From contig JACVRR010000002.1 in the NCBI GenBank assembly GCA_014534345.1, forward strand, positions 1 through 48,966: a stretch of DNA of 48,966 bases. The letters are read 5' to 3'. Below the pieces are notes generated by a model. That model had not been told where the DNA came from and did not search any database. It was given only the letters and a program-made list of their open reading frames with translations. Made by a program: the position numbers and the translations under genes. Shown here piece by piece: positions 37,549-48,000 of this stretch; within the stretch, counting starts at the first letter, position 1; the number at the start of each line of letters is the position of its first letter. The stretch comes from Thermoleophilia bacterium. GTDB lineage: Bacteria; Actinomycetota; Thermoleophilia; Gaiellales; Gaiellaceae.

Positions 37549-38835
37549 ATGCCCGTTCTCACGCTGCTGCTCGGGATCGCTCTCGGCGCCCTCGCCGCCT
37601 GGGCCGCCGTCCGCTGGCGGGCGGCCGCCGAGCGGCAGGCGCTCGAAGCGGCGGTCCGCGTCGAGCGCGAGCGGGCGCAGGAGCGTGCCGTGGCGCTCGA
37701 GGAGGCTCGCGCGGGGCTCGAGAACGCGTTCAAGGCGCTCTGCGCCGACGCGCTGCGCAGCAACAACGAGTCCTTCCTGCAGCTCGCCCGCGCGCAGCTC
37801 GAGCAGTTGCAGCAACGCGGCGCCAGCGACCTCGAGCAGCGCCGGCAGGAGGTCGAGCGCCTCGTCACCCCGATTCGCGAGTCGCTGGAGCGCTTCGACG
37901 GCCAGATTCGCGGTCTCGAGCACGCCAGGCGCGAGGCCTACGGCTCCCTCGCCGAGCAGCTCCGCTCGCTGGCGGAGAGCCAGGACCGCCTGCGCAGCGA
38001 GACGAGCAACCTCGTCACCGCGCTCCGGGCACCGCACGTGCGCGGGCGGTGGGGCGAGCTCCAGCTGAAGCGGGTGGTCGAGATGGCCGGGATGGTGGCG
38101 CACTGCGACTTCGTCGAGCAGTCGCACGCAACCGACGCCGACGGGCGGGGGTTGCGGCCCGATCTCGTCGTGCGGCTGCCCGGCGGCAAGAACGTCGTGG
38201 TCGACGCGAAGGTGCCGCTGAGCGCCTACCTCGACGGAATCGAGGCGGCCGACGACGACGTCCGCCGGCTCCGGCTCGTCGAGCACGCGCGCCAGGTTCG
38301 CGAGCACGTGACCAAGCTCGCCGCGAAGAGCTACTGGCGCCAGTTCGCGCCGGCGCCCGACTTCGTCGTCCTCTTCATGCCCGACGAGGCCTTCTACCGC
38401 GCGGCGCTCGAGCACGACCCGTCGCTCCTCGAGTACGGCGTCGACGCGGGCGTGATCCCGGCGACGCCGACGACGCTGATCGCGCTCCTGCGCGCGATCG
38501 CGTACGGCTGGCAGCAGGAGACGGTGGCGGAGAACGCGCGCGCGATCAGCGAGCTGGGGCGCGAGCTGTACGAGCGGCTGGGGACGCTCGGACGACACTT
38601 CGCGAAGCTCGGCCGCAGCCTCGACTCGGCGGTGGGCGCGTACAACGAGGCGGTCGGGTCGCTCGAGACGCGCGTGCTCGTCAGCGCGAGGCGCTTCGAG
38701 GGGCACGGCGTCAGCGCGCGCGAGGCGATCGCCGACGTGACGCCGCTCGAGCGCCAGGCCCGGCCGCTGCACGCGCTCGAGCTCACGCAGCCAGACGACG
38801 ACGACGACGCGGCGGCCGCGGTCGACGCGGCGTAG
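37549..38835 (+). CDS. rmuC: DNA recombination protein RmuC
   Basis: RAPHVRGRWGELQLKRVVEMAGMVAHCDFVEQ...DLVVRLPGGKNVVVDAKVPLSAYLD...VLFMPDEAFYRAALEHDPSLLEYG. Confidence 0.95.
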   Translation: MPVLTLLLGIALGALAAWAAVRWRAAAERQALEAAVRVERERAQERAVALEEARAGLENAFKALCADALRSNNESFLQLARAQLEQLQQRGASDLEQRRQEVERLVTPIRESLERFDGQIRGLEHARREAYGSLAEQLRSLAESQDRLRSETSNLVTALRAPHVRGRWGELQLKRVVEMAGMVAHCDFVEQSHATDADGRGLRPDLVVRLPGGKNVVVDAKVPLSAYLDGIEAADDDVRRLRLVEHARQVREHVTKLAAKSYWRQFAPAPDFVVLFMPDEAFYRAALEHDPSLLEYGVDAGVIPATPTTLIALLRAIAYGWQQETVAENARAISELGRELYERLGTLGRHFAKLGRSLDSAVGAYNEAVGSLETRVLVSARRFEGHGVSAREAIADVTPLERQARPLHALELTQPDDDDDAAAAVDAA

Positions 38836-38856
38836 CGACGCCGGCGCCGCTCGCCC

Positions 38857-39999
38857 TCAGTAGCGGAGGATCGCGCCGATCCCGTCGGCCGAGTCGAGTT
38901 CCGCATGGAAGCGGACGGCCCAGACGGTACCGCCGTGCGCGAGCGCCTGGTGAACCGCGAGGTCGATCCCTTCCGCGCGCCGCTCCATCCGCGTCCCGTC
39001 CAGCGGGCAGTTCCCGCTCGCGGCCGCCGCCCGTCCGCACGACGGGCACTGCCAGGCCTCGCGGTCGACGCCCTCGGCGAACAGCAGGCACTCGACCCGC
39101 CCGTCGGACGCTGCCTCGAGCGTGTCGCTCCACCCGGAGGCGGCCCGCCCGTTGCGGCCGGCCTCCTCCTGCCAGCGCTCGAGCAGCTCGCGCTCGCGGC
39201 GCGCCCGCCACTCCTCGAGCACCGGCAGCGCCTGCTCGAGCAGCTCCGCCGGCGTCGCGTGCGCCTCCGCGCTGACCCAGCCCGCCAGCGCCGCGCGCGT
39301 CTCGTGCGCGAGCAGCTCCTCGAACTCCGAGCGGAGCTCCTCGCTCGCCGCGACGACCACGGGCGGGCCGTTCAGGCGCCGCCAGCGGCGGTTGAGCTCG
39401 TCGGCGACGCGGCGCCAGTGCTCGGCCGCCTGCTCGTCGATGTGGCGCTGGAAGCGGGCCTGCGACCAGCCGCCCTGGTCGTGCCGGCCGGGCACCTCGT
39501 CGCTCAGGTCGGCCACCTCGTGCAGGCGCCCAGCGCGCAGCCGGTAGAGGTCGCCCCGCTCCCGGCTGACGAACGCGACGATCGCGCCGCCGCCCTTCGC
39601 GAGGAGCGGAACGAGCGGCGCGACGTAGAACTCGCGTCCGATCTTGATGTCGGTGCCCGCGGCGTCCTCGAGCGGCAGGGTCGACCAGAAGTTGTCCAGC
39701 GGGGCGCTGAAGACTGCGAGGCCGCGCGTCCCGTCACGGTCGAAGTCCTCGTCGAAGTAGCGCCGGATCCGGCCGAAGTCCTCCTTCAGCGCCTGCCGCT
39801 GTTCGTGCGTCAGGTCGCGCCGCCCCGCTTCCGCGAGCCGCTCCGCCTCGTTCAGCAGGGAGTTGATGCGCGTGTCGGCGTCGGCCGCGGTCGGCGTATC
39901 GCGCGGGTCGAGCGCTAGGTAGAGGCTGACCGCCAGCCCCTTCTCGGCGCGGAACCCGGCGAGGTCCCGCAGCGTCTGCCATCCCACGCTCGCAGCCAT
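38857..39999 (-). CDS. baeRF / Vms1-Ankzf1-like eRF1-fold protein
   Basis: LAVSLYLALDPRDTPTAADADTRINSLLNEAERL..., VPGRHDQGGWSQARFQRHIDEQAAEHWRRVADEL (GGWSQ-RFQR motif), C-terminal WQCPSCGRAAAASGNCPLDGTRM. Confidence 0.82.
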   Translation of the reverse strand: MAASVGWQTLRDLAGFRAEKGLAVSLYLALDPRDTPTAADADTRINSLLNEAERLAEAGRRDLTHEQRQALKEDFGRIRRYFDEDFDRDGTRGLAVFSAPLDNFWSTLPLEDAAGTDIKIGREFYVAPLVPLLAKGGGAIVAFVSRERGDLYRLRAGRLHEVADLSDEVPGRHDQGGWSQARFQRHIDEQAAEHWRRVADELNRRWRRLNGPPVVVAASEELRSEFEELLAHETRAALAGWVSAEAHATPAELLEQALPVLEEWRARRERELLERWQEEAGRNGRAASGWSDTLEAASDGRVECLLFAEGVDREAWQCPSCGRAAAASGNCPLDGTRMERRAEGIDLAVHQALAHGGTVWAVRFHAELDSADGIGAILRY

Positions 40000-40036
40000 G
40001 CTCCCTCCCTTGCCGAGGACGCGAGATTCTATTCGC

Positions 40037-40555
40037 GTGCAGCTGTCGACCATCGGCCACGGCACGCGTCCGCTCGACGAGCTGCTCTCCACGCTGACCG
40101 GCGCCGGCGTCGAGACGCTGGTCGACGTCCGCCGCTTTCCGGGCTCGCGGCGCAACCCGCAGTTCGCCCGAGCATCGCTGGCGCAGGCCGTCGAGGCGGC
40201 CGGAATCGAGTACCGCCACGAGCCCGAGCTGGGCGGGCGGCGAAGCGGCGAGCCGGGCGAGGAGCGGTTCGCCTGTCTGCAGGTGGCCGCCTTCCGCAGC
40301 TACGCCGCGCGGATGGCCCTCGCGGAGTGGCAGGCCGCGCTCGCGCGCACGCTGGCGGCGGCGAGCCCGTGCCTCATGTGCGCCGAGACGGCGTGGTGGC
40401 GCTGCCACCGCCGCCTGATCGCGGAGCTCCTGCACGCGCGCGGGCACGCGGTCGTCCACCTGCTGTCGCCCACTCGGCGGTCGCCGCACCGGCCGTGGGA
40501 CGTGGCCGAGGCGCGCGAGGGACGGCTCTATCTCTGCGGCGAGCTGGTCGCCTGA
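40037..40555 (+). CDS. DUF488 family protein
   Basis: VQLSTIGHGTRPLDELLSTLTGAGVETLVDVRRFPGSRRNPQFARASL...PCLMCAETAWWRCHRRLIAELL. Confidence 0.9.
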   Translation: MQLSTIGHGTRPLDELLSTLTGAGVETLVDVRRFPGSRRNPQFARASLAQAVEAAGIEYRHEPELGGRRSGEPGEERFACLQVAAFRSYAARMALAEWQAALARTLAAASPCLMCAETAWWRCHRRLIAELLHARGHAVVHLLSPTRRSPHRPWDVAEAREGRLYLCGELVA

Positions 40556-40624
40556 GGAACGACCCGCCGACCGTTTTCGTTTAATACGAGGCGGCCGCAC
40601 TGGCCGACTCGTGTCTCGGGAGCC

Positions 40625-41620
40625 GTGTTGAACGACAGCAAGGTGGAGGACGTGATCATCATCGGCGGCGGACCGGCCGGCTACACCGCGGCGCTCTACG
40701 CCGCGCGCGCGAACCTCCATCCGCTCGTCATCGAGGGGTTCCAGTGGGGCGGCCAGCTGATGATCACGAGCGACGTCGAGAACTACCCGGGCTACGCCGA
40801 CGGCGTCCTCGGGCCGGAGATGATGCAGGATTTCCGGCGCCAGGCCGAGCGCTTCGGCGCCCGGTTCGTCACGGACGACGCGACGCGCGTCGACTTCTCG
40901 GAGCGCCCGTTCCGCGTCTGGGTCGGCGACGACGAGTACCGCGCTCGGGCGGTGATCGTCGCGACCGGAGCGACGGCGCGGCAGCTCGGCCTTCCGTCGG
41001 AGACGGCGTTCCAGGGCCGTGGCGTCTCGTACTGCGCGGTCTGCGACGCGGCGTTCTTCAAGGAGCGGGAGGTCGTCGTCGTCGGCGGCGGCGACTCGGC
41101 GATGGAGGAGGCGACGTTCCTCGCGAAGTTCGCGACGAGGGTGACCGTCGTCCACCGCCGGGAGGAGTTCCGAGCGTCGAAGATCATGCTCGAGCGCGCC
41201 CGCAACAACCCGAAGGTGGGGTTCGTGATGAACGCGGTCGTCGAGGAGGTCCTGGGCGAGGACGGGCGGATGACCGGCGTCCGCGTGCGCGACACGGTCA
41301 CCGGCGAGACGTGGGAGATCCCGGCGCAGGGGCTGTTCGTCGCGATCGGCCACGACCCGAACACGCGGCTCTTCCTCGACTGGCTCGACCACGACGAGGC
41401 CGGTTACCTGGTCACCAAGCCTCGCACGACCGAGACGAACATCCCCGGCGTGTTCGCGGCCGGGGACGTGCAGGACCACGTCTATCGGCAGGCGGTGACG
41501 GCCGCAGCCTCGGGGACGATGGCGGCGCTCGACGCGGAGCGGTTCCTCGCCGCGGAGGAGGGCCACCCGGGCTCGGCGCTGACGGCGCCGCGCCCGGAGG
41601 CGGAGCCGGCGCGCGCGTAG
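40625..41620 (+). CDS. trxB: thioredoxin-disulfide reductase
   Basis: DVIIIGGGPAGYTAALYAARANLHPLVIEG...GVSYCAVCDAAFFKEREVVVVGGGDSAMEEA (CAVC redox pair). Confidence 0.96.
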   Translation: MLNDSKVEDVIIIGGGPAGYTAALYAARANLHPLVIEGFQWGGQLMITSDVENYPGYADGVLGPEMMQDFRRQAERFGARFVTDDATRVDFSERPFRVWVGDDEYRARAVIVATGATARQLGLPSETAFQGRGVSYCAVCDAAFFKEREVVVVGGGDSAMEEATFLAKFATRVTVVHRREEFRASKIMLERARNNPKVGFVMNAVVEEVLGEDGRMTGVRVRDTVTGETWEIPAQGLFVAIGHDPNTRLFLDWLDHDEAGYLVTKPRTTETNIPGVFAAGDVQDHVYRQAVTAAASGTMAALDAERFLAAEEGHPGSALTAPRPEAEPARA

Positions 41621-41641
41621 AGGCATCTACGATCGGTCGCG

Positions 41642-42085
41642 GTGCCCCTGTTCATCTGCCCGAACTGCAAGCAGCGCTCGATCGACGACGACGGCCGGCA
41701 CGGGCTCACCCATCTCCCGGTCGCGTGCGAGCGGTGCGGATTCGGGTTCCTGTTCGAGCTGAAGGACGACTACTACCCGGCGCCGGGCGCCGGGCTCGTC
41801 GTCTGCGACGCCCGCGGACGCGTGCTCGCGCTCGGCCGGGGCGTGTTCGAGCTGACCGGCTTCCGCGAGACCGACGTGCTCGGCCGCGAGTTCGTCGAGG
41901 CGTTCGGCCTGACGGGCTTCGAGCGCAATCCCGCCGAGCTCACGCTCGAGTGGGGCGTGCGGCGTCTCGGCGAGCGTCTCGAGGTCCGCACGCGCGCGGG
42001 ACGGACGAAGCCCGTGACCGCCGACTTCTTCCCCGCGTACGACGACGACGGGGGTCTCCTGGTCGCGCTCGCGCCTCGGGCGTGA
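41642..42085 (+). CDS. zinc-ribbon plus PAS-like domain protein
   Basis: FICPNCKQRSIDDDGRHGLTHLPVACERCGFGFLFEL...YYPAPGAGLVVCDARGRVLALGRGVFELTGFRETDVLGREF. Confidence 0.8.
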   Translation: MPLFICPNCKQRSIDDDGRHGLTHLPVACERCGFGFLFELKDDYYPAPGAGLVVCDARGRVLALGRGVFELTGFRETDVLGREFVEAFGLTGFERNPAELTLEWGVRRLGERLEVRTRAGRTKPVTADFFPAYDDDGGLLVALAPRA

Positions 42086-43251
42086 GCGCGCTCCCGGCCC
42101 GCGCGGACGTCGCCGTCGTCGGGGGCGGTGTCATGGGCACGTCGATCGCGTTCCACCTCGCGCGTCGGGGCGCCGACGTCGTCCTGCTGGAGCGCGGCGC
42201 GGTCTGCTCCGGGCCGACGCGCCACTCGACTGCGATCATCCGGCTCCACTACTCGCAGCCCCTGCTCGTCCGCCTGGCCGCCTACGGGCTCCGCGCCTAC
42301 CTCGCGTTCGCCGACGAGGTCGGCGCGGACGCCGGGTTCAGGCGCACCGGGATGGTCTTCGCCGTTCCGGAGGCGGAGGGCGAGCTGCTCGCGGCGAACG
42401 TCGAGCTCGGACGGAGGGAGGGGGCCAACACGCGTGTGCTCGCGGCCGAGGAGGCGCGCGAGCTCGAGCCGCGGCTCGACATGACCGGACTCTCCTCCTG
42501 CTTCGAGCCGGACGCCGGCTACTGCGATCCGTACGCCGTCGCCGCAGGGTACGCGGCCGCCGCCGAGCGCCGGGGGGCGGCGATCACGCCCGGGATCGTG
42601 GTCGAGCGCGTCCGGGAGGACGGCGTCGACACGCGCGCCGGCCGTGTGGAGGCGGGCGCGGTCGTGGTCGCCGCCGGCCCGTGGTCGCCGGCGCTCCTGG
42701 CGCCCCTCGGCTACGCGCTGCCGGTCACGGCGGCACCTGCGGAGGTCGGTCGCTACCGGCTGCCGGCCTCGTTCGGGCCTCCACCGCCCGCGGTCGCGAT
42801 CTTCGCAGGGGAGCAGTTCTACCTCCGCCCGGCGGAGCCGGGGTTCGTCGAGGTGGGATCGCTCGCGCCCGAGCACACGCAGAGCCCGGTCGACCCCGAC
42901 CGTCCGGTCGAGGGGGCTCGCGACGAGACGCTCGCCCGGTACGCGCGGGCGCTCAGCGCACGGCTGCCAACCGCCGCGGGCGGCCACTGGCGCGGCGCCT
43001 GGACGGGCATCTACGACGTCACGCCGGACTGGGAGCCGGTCCTCGGGACCGTGCCGGGGCGCGACCGCGTCGTCGCCGCCGCCGGGTTCTCCGGGCACGG
43101 CTTCAAGCTCGCGCCCGCAGTCGGCGTGGCGGTGGCGGAGCTCGTCCTCGACGGCGCCGCCACCACCTTCGACGTCGATCCGCTCGCGCCCGACCGCTTC
43201 GAGCGCGGAGCGCTGATCGGCGCGCGGTACGGCTACTCCGTCCTCGGGTAG
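42082..43251 (+). CDS. FAD-dependent oxidoreductase, DAO / sarcosine-oxidase-beta-like
   Basis: DVAVVGGGVMGTSIAFHLARRGADVVLLERG...HSTAIIRLHYSQPLLVRLAAYGLRAY; AGFSGHGFKLAPAVGVAVAELVLDG. Confidence 0.9.
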   Translation: MSALPARADVAVVGGGVMGTSIAFHLARRGADVVLLERGAVCSGPTRHSTAIIRLHYSQPLLVRLAAYGLRAYLAFADEVGADAGFRRTGMVFAVPEAEGELLAANVELGRREGANTRVLAAEEARELEPRLDMTGLSSCFEPDAGYCDPYAVAAGYAAAAERRGAAITPGIVVERVREDGVDTRAGRVEAGAVVVAAGPWSPALLAPLGYALPVTAAPAEVGRYRLPASFGPPPPAVAIFAGEQFYLRPAEPGFVEVGSLAPEHTQSPVDPDRPVEGARDETLARYARALSARLPTAAGGHWRGAWTGIYDVTPDWEPVLGTVPGRDRVVAAAGFSGHGFKLAPAVGVAVAELVLDGAATTFDVDPLAPDRFERGALIGARYGYSVLG

Positions 43252-43374
43252 CGGGACGCCGTCCGGGCTCGCGCGGCGTTCGGCGAGCCGTTCTCACGCC
43301 GGCTCGTGCGCGCCCGCCGACCCATCCCTCCTCCGGGGGAGCGCGCGGCGGCCGCCGGCGGCGATACAGGACTC

Positions 43375-44376
43375 ATGCTGCGCCGCACCCTCGCCCTGAC
43401 CTCGTGCGCCATCGCATCGCTGACCCTCACGGGGTCGCTGGGCGCCGCAGGGGCGGCGAAGCCGACCGTCGGCTTCCGCAGCGCCCCGCAGAGCGCGCTG
43501 CCGGCGGAGCGGGTCCGGGTCGCGGTCGCGGTCCGCCCCTCAGGACGGATGTGCTCGCTCTCGGTGACGTACAGGAACGGCTCGAGGCAGCCCGGTCTCC
43601 GCGCCGTCCGGGCCACGGGCGGCCGCGCCGCCTGGGAGTTCGTCGTGCCCGACTCGGCCCCGGCCGGCCCCGCCACCCTCCGCGCGACGTGTCGCGGCGG
43701 CGGCTCGGCGACCCGCTCGCTCGCAATCGTCGGAGCGATCGTGCCTGCGCGCATCTCGGTCGAGCAGACCGGGTTCTCGCTGCGCCCGGGCAGGATGAGC
43801 GGCGCGTCGATCAGCTACGGCGTCATCCTGAAGAACCAGTCGCCGAACCAGGACGCGATGGACATCACGGTGCTGGTCAACTTCGTCGACGACCAGAACG
43901 TGCTCTGGGGGTCGAAGACGACGCGGGTCTTCGGGATCGCCGCGGGTACGCGCTACGCGCTCGGCGACTCGCTGAACTTCCAGGGCGTTCCCCCCGTTAC
44001 GCGCCTCGAGGTCACCATCCAGATCGGCAGGCGCGCGGCCGCCACGCGGCGGCCGGCACCGCTGGCGAGCATCCCGAGCGTCAGGAACGTCCGCATCGTG
44101 CCCGCGTTCCACGAGCCGCAGTGGGTCGGCCAGGTGGACGGCGACGTCTACAACGACGACCCGCGGCTGATCTTGGAGCGAACGTCCTTCTCGGCGGTCG
44201 TGTTCGACGCGAGCGGCAGCATCATCGGCGGCGGGAACGGCCGGTCGATGATCTCGCTGCCGCCCAGCGCTCGCTCGGTGTTCGTCCTCTCGTCCGGGTT
44301 CAACGCGATCGAGACGATCCGCGCGGCCTCGACGATGATCTCCGTCGAGCCGACGTACCGCCTGCCCGGCTCGTAG
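43375..44376 (+). CDS. secreted hypothetical protein
   Basis: Signal peptide MLRRTLALTSCAIASLTLTGSLGAAGAAK; beta-rich body (ISYGVILKNQSPNQDAMDITVLVNFVDDQNVLWGSKT). Confidence 0.75.
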   Translation: MLRRTLALTSCAIASLTLTGSLGAAGAAKPTVGFRSAPQSALPAERVRVAVAVRPSGRMCSLSVTYRNGSRQPGLRAVRATGGRAAWEFVVPDSAPAGPATLRATCRGGGSATRSLAIVGAIVPARISVEQTGFSLRPGRMSGASISYGVILKNQSPNQDAMDITVLVNFVDDQNVLWGSKTTRVFGIAAGTRYALGDSLNFQGVPPVTRLEVTIQIGRRAAATRRPAPLASIPSVRNVRIVPAFHEPQWVGQVDGDVYNDDPRLILERTSFSAVVFDASGSIIGGGNGRSMISLPPSARSVFVLSSGFNAIETIRAASTMISVEPTYRLPGS

Positions 44377-45049
44377 CGCCCGCGGCGCGGCTCGCGGGAC
44401 ACAGCTCGCTGAGGACGCACTCGTCGCAGCGGGGCGCGCGCGCGACGCAGACGCGCCGGCCGTGCCAGATCAGGAGGTGGGGAAACAGCCCCCACTCGGA
44501 GCGCGGCACGATCCGCATCAGGTCGCGCTCCACCTGGTCGGGCGCGTCGTGCCGCGTCAGCCCGAGCCGCTGGGAGAGCCGGCGGACGTGGGTGTCCACC
44601 ACGATGCCCTGCGGCTCGCCGAGCTCGGCGGCGACGACGTTCGCCGTCTTGCGGCCGACGCCCGGCAGCCGGACGAGCTCGTCCACTCGGCGGGGCACGC
44701 GACCGTCGAACTCCTCGAGCAGCGTCTGCATCGTCGCCCGGATCCCGCGCGTCTTCTGGCGGAAGAAGCCGGTCGCGTAGACGTCGCGCTCGAGCTCGTC
44801 GGCGGGAACCGCGAGGTAGTCCTCCGGCCGCCGGTACTTCGCGAAGAGCCGCTCGGTGACCCGGTTGACGTTGACGTCGGTGGTCTGCGCCGAGAGCATC
44901 ACGGCCACCAGCAGCTCCAGGTCCGAGCGGAAGCGCAGCGCGATCGCCGCGCCGGGATGCGCGGCCTTCAGCCGCTCGACGATCGGGCCGATACGCGCCC
45001 GCCGCGAGCCGACCCGGCGCCGGGCCTCGTGGAGGTAGCTCGGCGGCAC
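44300..45049 (-). CDS. nth: endonuclease III
   Basis: LLVAVMLSAQTTDVNVNRVTERLFAKYR, LPGVGRKTANVVAAELGEPQGIVVDTHVRRLSQRLGL, [4Fe-4S] CVARAPRCDECVLSELC. Confidence 0.94.
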   Translation of the reverse strand: MPPSYLHEARRRVGSRRARIGPIVERLKAAHPGAAIALRFRSDLELLVAVMLSAQTTDVNVNRVTERLFAKYRRPEDYLAVPADELERDVYATGFFRQKTRGIRATMQTLLEEFDGRVPRRVDELVRLPGVGRKTANVVAAELGEPQGIVVDTHVRRLSQRLGLTRHDAPDQVERDLMRIVPRSEWGLFPHLLIWHGRRVCVARAPRCDECVLSELCPASRAAGATSRAGGTSARRRSSSRPRGSSRSR

Positions 45050-45059
45050 GCCGCGGACG

Positions 45060-48000
45060 CTACTGCGCGGCCGCGACTGCGTGGGCGCGCTGCGCGCTGC
45101 GGAGCTTCGGACCCGCGCAGACGACGTCGAGCGCTGGGCAGCCGGCGCACGCCAGCTCGCTCGGCGTCGGGCGGAACTCGGCCGCGCGGATGCGCGCGAT
45201 CGCCGCGGACAGATCACGCTCGAGCGCAGGAACGTCCGCGTGTGCGAACACCGCCGTCACCGGCGCCTCGGGCTGCTCGAGGAAGTGGTAGACGACCTCG
45301 ACCTCGTCGGCGCCGGCGCGGAGGCAGACGAGCGCGTACACGAGCCGCTGGAGCCGGTACTCCCGCTCGACGAGCTCGGCCGGCTCCTCGTCGGCGAGAG
45401 CGTTCGTCTTGTAGTCGAGCACCAGCGCGTCGCGGCCGTCGCGATGCAGCACGTCGAGCCGGCCGTGCAGCAGGACCCCGTCGTGCTCGAACGCGAAGGC
45501 CCGCTCGATCTCGACGCCCGGCAGGGCGGCCACGCGCCGCGCCAGCTCCGAGTCGCAGTAGGCCGCGACGAGCGCCCGGATGCGACTCAGCTCGTCGTCC
45601 GTGACCGCCGGATACCACGTTCGCACGGGCGCCAGATCGGGCACGGCGGGCGCGCCGACGTCGACGCTCTCGAGCAGCCGGTGCACGGCGTCGCCGAGCT
45701 CGGTCGCCGCGAGTCCCCGCTCGCCGGGGATCCGCCCGGAGGCGTCGGCGGGCCGCATCCCGGCCACGCGCTCGGCGAAGTACCGGTACGAGCAGCGCTC
45801 GAAAAGGGCCAGCGCGCTGTAGGACAGGCGCCGGACGGCGTGCAGCGGCGGCGTGGAGACGGGAGCGAGCGGGGGCAGCGGCGCCTCGACCCGGACCGGC
45901 GCGCGCCCGTCGCCCGCAAACAGCGCGAGCTGCTCCTGCTCGCCGGGAGCGAGGTCGTCGGCCGGCGCGCCGGCCGGCGCGGTGAAGCGGTCGACCCGGA
46001 GCACGAACCGCGCGTCACCGCGCTCGAGCTCGAGCACGTCCCCGGCGGCTGTCAGCTCGGGCGCACGGAGCCGCTCGAGCACCCAGCCGATCGGCGTGCG
46101 CTCGTCCGGGCGCTTCGACGCGTCGACCGACCCGGCCACGATCAGCCGGTCGATCGCGCGCGTCATCGCGACGTAGTACAGACGCCGTCGCTCGGCCTCG
46201 GCCTCGCGCTCTTCCGCCTCCCGCACGGCGTCCCACGCGAACGCGCCCCGGCGCCGCCCCGACACGGGGTCCGCGACGCGGAAGCCGAAGCGGCCGTCAG
46301 GAAGCGCGAGGATGTCGGCGGTCGAGGGAGCGCGGTCGCGGCCGGCGTCCGCCACCACGACAACCTTGAACTCCAGCCCCTTGGCCGCGTGGATCGTGAG
46401 CAGCCGAACGGCGTCGCCGCCCTCCTCCTCGGCCGCCGCCTCGAGCTCCTTCGCCCCCGCGCCCTCCTGCTCGCGGACGAAACGGACGAACGCCTCGACG
46501 TCGGGCCCGCGCAGCTCCTGGTACGCGCGCGCGAGTCGGGCGAGCTTGCGGAGGTTCGCGTAGCGGCGGCGCCCGTCCCACTGCGCGAGCACGGCCAGGT
46601 CGTAGTCGTGCTCGGCGACCACCTGCTCGCACAAACGCTCGAGCGACAGGGACGGCGCCTGCGCGACGAGCCGGTGGTACCGCTGCAGGAAGGCGCGGCA
46701 GAGGCGCGCGTCGTCCACGTCCAGCGCCTCGGGAAGGCCGCGCTCGAGCGCCGTGAACAGGGGCCGCTTCGGCGCGGCGCGGCGGATCAGCACCAGCGCG
46801 TCGTTGGAGACGCCGACGAGCGGCGAGGCGAGCACCGAGACGAGGGCCTCGTCGTCGTAGCGGTTCCAGAGCAGCCGCAGGTACGCGAGCAGGTCGGCCA
46901 CCTGCTGCTGCCCGAAGTAGCCGCGGCCGGTGGCGCGGTAGGTCGGCAGGCCGAGCTGCCGCAGCTCCTCCTCGTACCACTCGGCGTCGGTGCCTGCCGC
47001 GAACAGCAGGACGATCTCGCCCGGTGCGGCCGCGCCGGTGTCGACCAGCTCGCGCACGCGCCGAGCGACGTGCCGCGCCTCGGCGCGGCGCCAGTGCGTC
47101 TCCGTGTCCGCGTAGGTGGACTTGTCGGTGACGAGCAGCTCCACCGGCGGCCCGAACACGGGGTCGGGGAACTCCGCCGAAGCCGCGAGCGGCTGGAACT
47201 CGTCGCCGAACTCCTCGCCGAAGAGCTCGTTCACGGCGGCGAGCACCTCGGGCCGCGAGCGGTAGTTGCGCGTCAGCGCCAGCGGGCCGCCGACCTGCGC
47301 GCGCCGCTCGCGGAAGACGCCGACGTCCGCGTGCCGGAAGCCGTAGATCGACTGGAACTCGTCGCCGACGAAGAAGCGGTCGCTGCCGTCCGCCGCGATC
47401 AGGTCGACGAGCTCGCACTGCAGCCGGTTCGTGTCCTGGAACTCGTCCACCATGACGACGCGGAAGCGCCACGCCTCTCGCTCGCGGATTGCGGCGTGCT
47501 GCCGGAGGAGGTCACGCGCGCGCAGCTGCAGGTCCTCGAAGTCGAGCGCGGACTCCCGCTCCTTCGCCTCGGCGTACGCGGCCGCGAAGCCGTCGAGCAG
47601 CTCCTGCAGCAGCTCGCGGTCGCGCGAGGCGACCTCGTCCAGGGCGGCCTGCTCGACCGCCCGGCGGGCCTCCTCGTACGTCGCGGCGCGCTCGCCGCGG
47701 GCACGCAGGTCGCTCAGGTCGAGCAGCAGCTCCGGGTCTCGGCGCCGGTCGAGCAGGTCGAGGATGCGCGCCGCCTGGCCGCGCGCGTGCTCGCTCGCAC
47801 CCGCGTCCCCGGCGAGGCAGCGGGCGGCGTCGCGCAACTCCTCGAGCCGCCGCTCGAGACCGGGCGCGTCGCCGAGCTCGAGCACCAGCGGCCGCCCGGC
47901 CGCGCGCAGCGTCTCGTAGATGCCGGTCAGCATCCGGCGGAGGCCCGCCGCGCCGTACGTGGCGAGCAGGGCAACGCGGTCGTCGCCGCGGCCCGAGAAG

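Noticed and set aside
39734-41626. 630-aa minus ORF
   Set aside because: Antisense to trxB and DUF488; low-complexity Arg/Leu composition.
40744-43251. 835-aa plus ORF
   Set aside because: Only the part from 42082 (DAO oxidoreductase) is real; the N-terminal part is a frame-shifted reading of trxB and the PAS gene.
42681-44780. 699-aa plus ORF
   Set aside because: Arg/Ala-rich out-of-frame reading over the DAO gene, secreted protein and nth.
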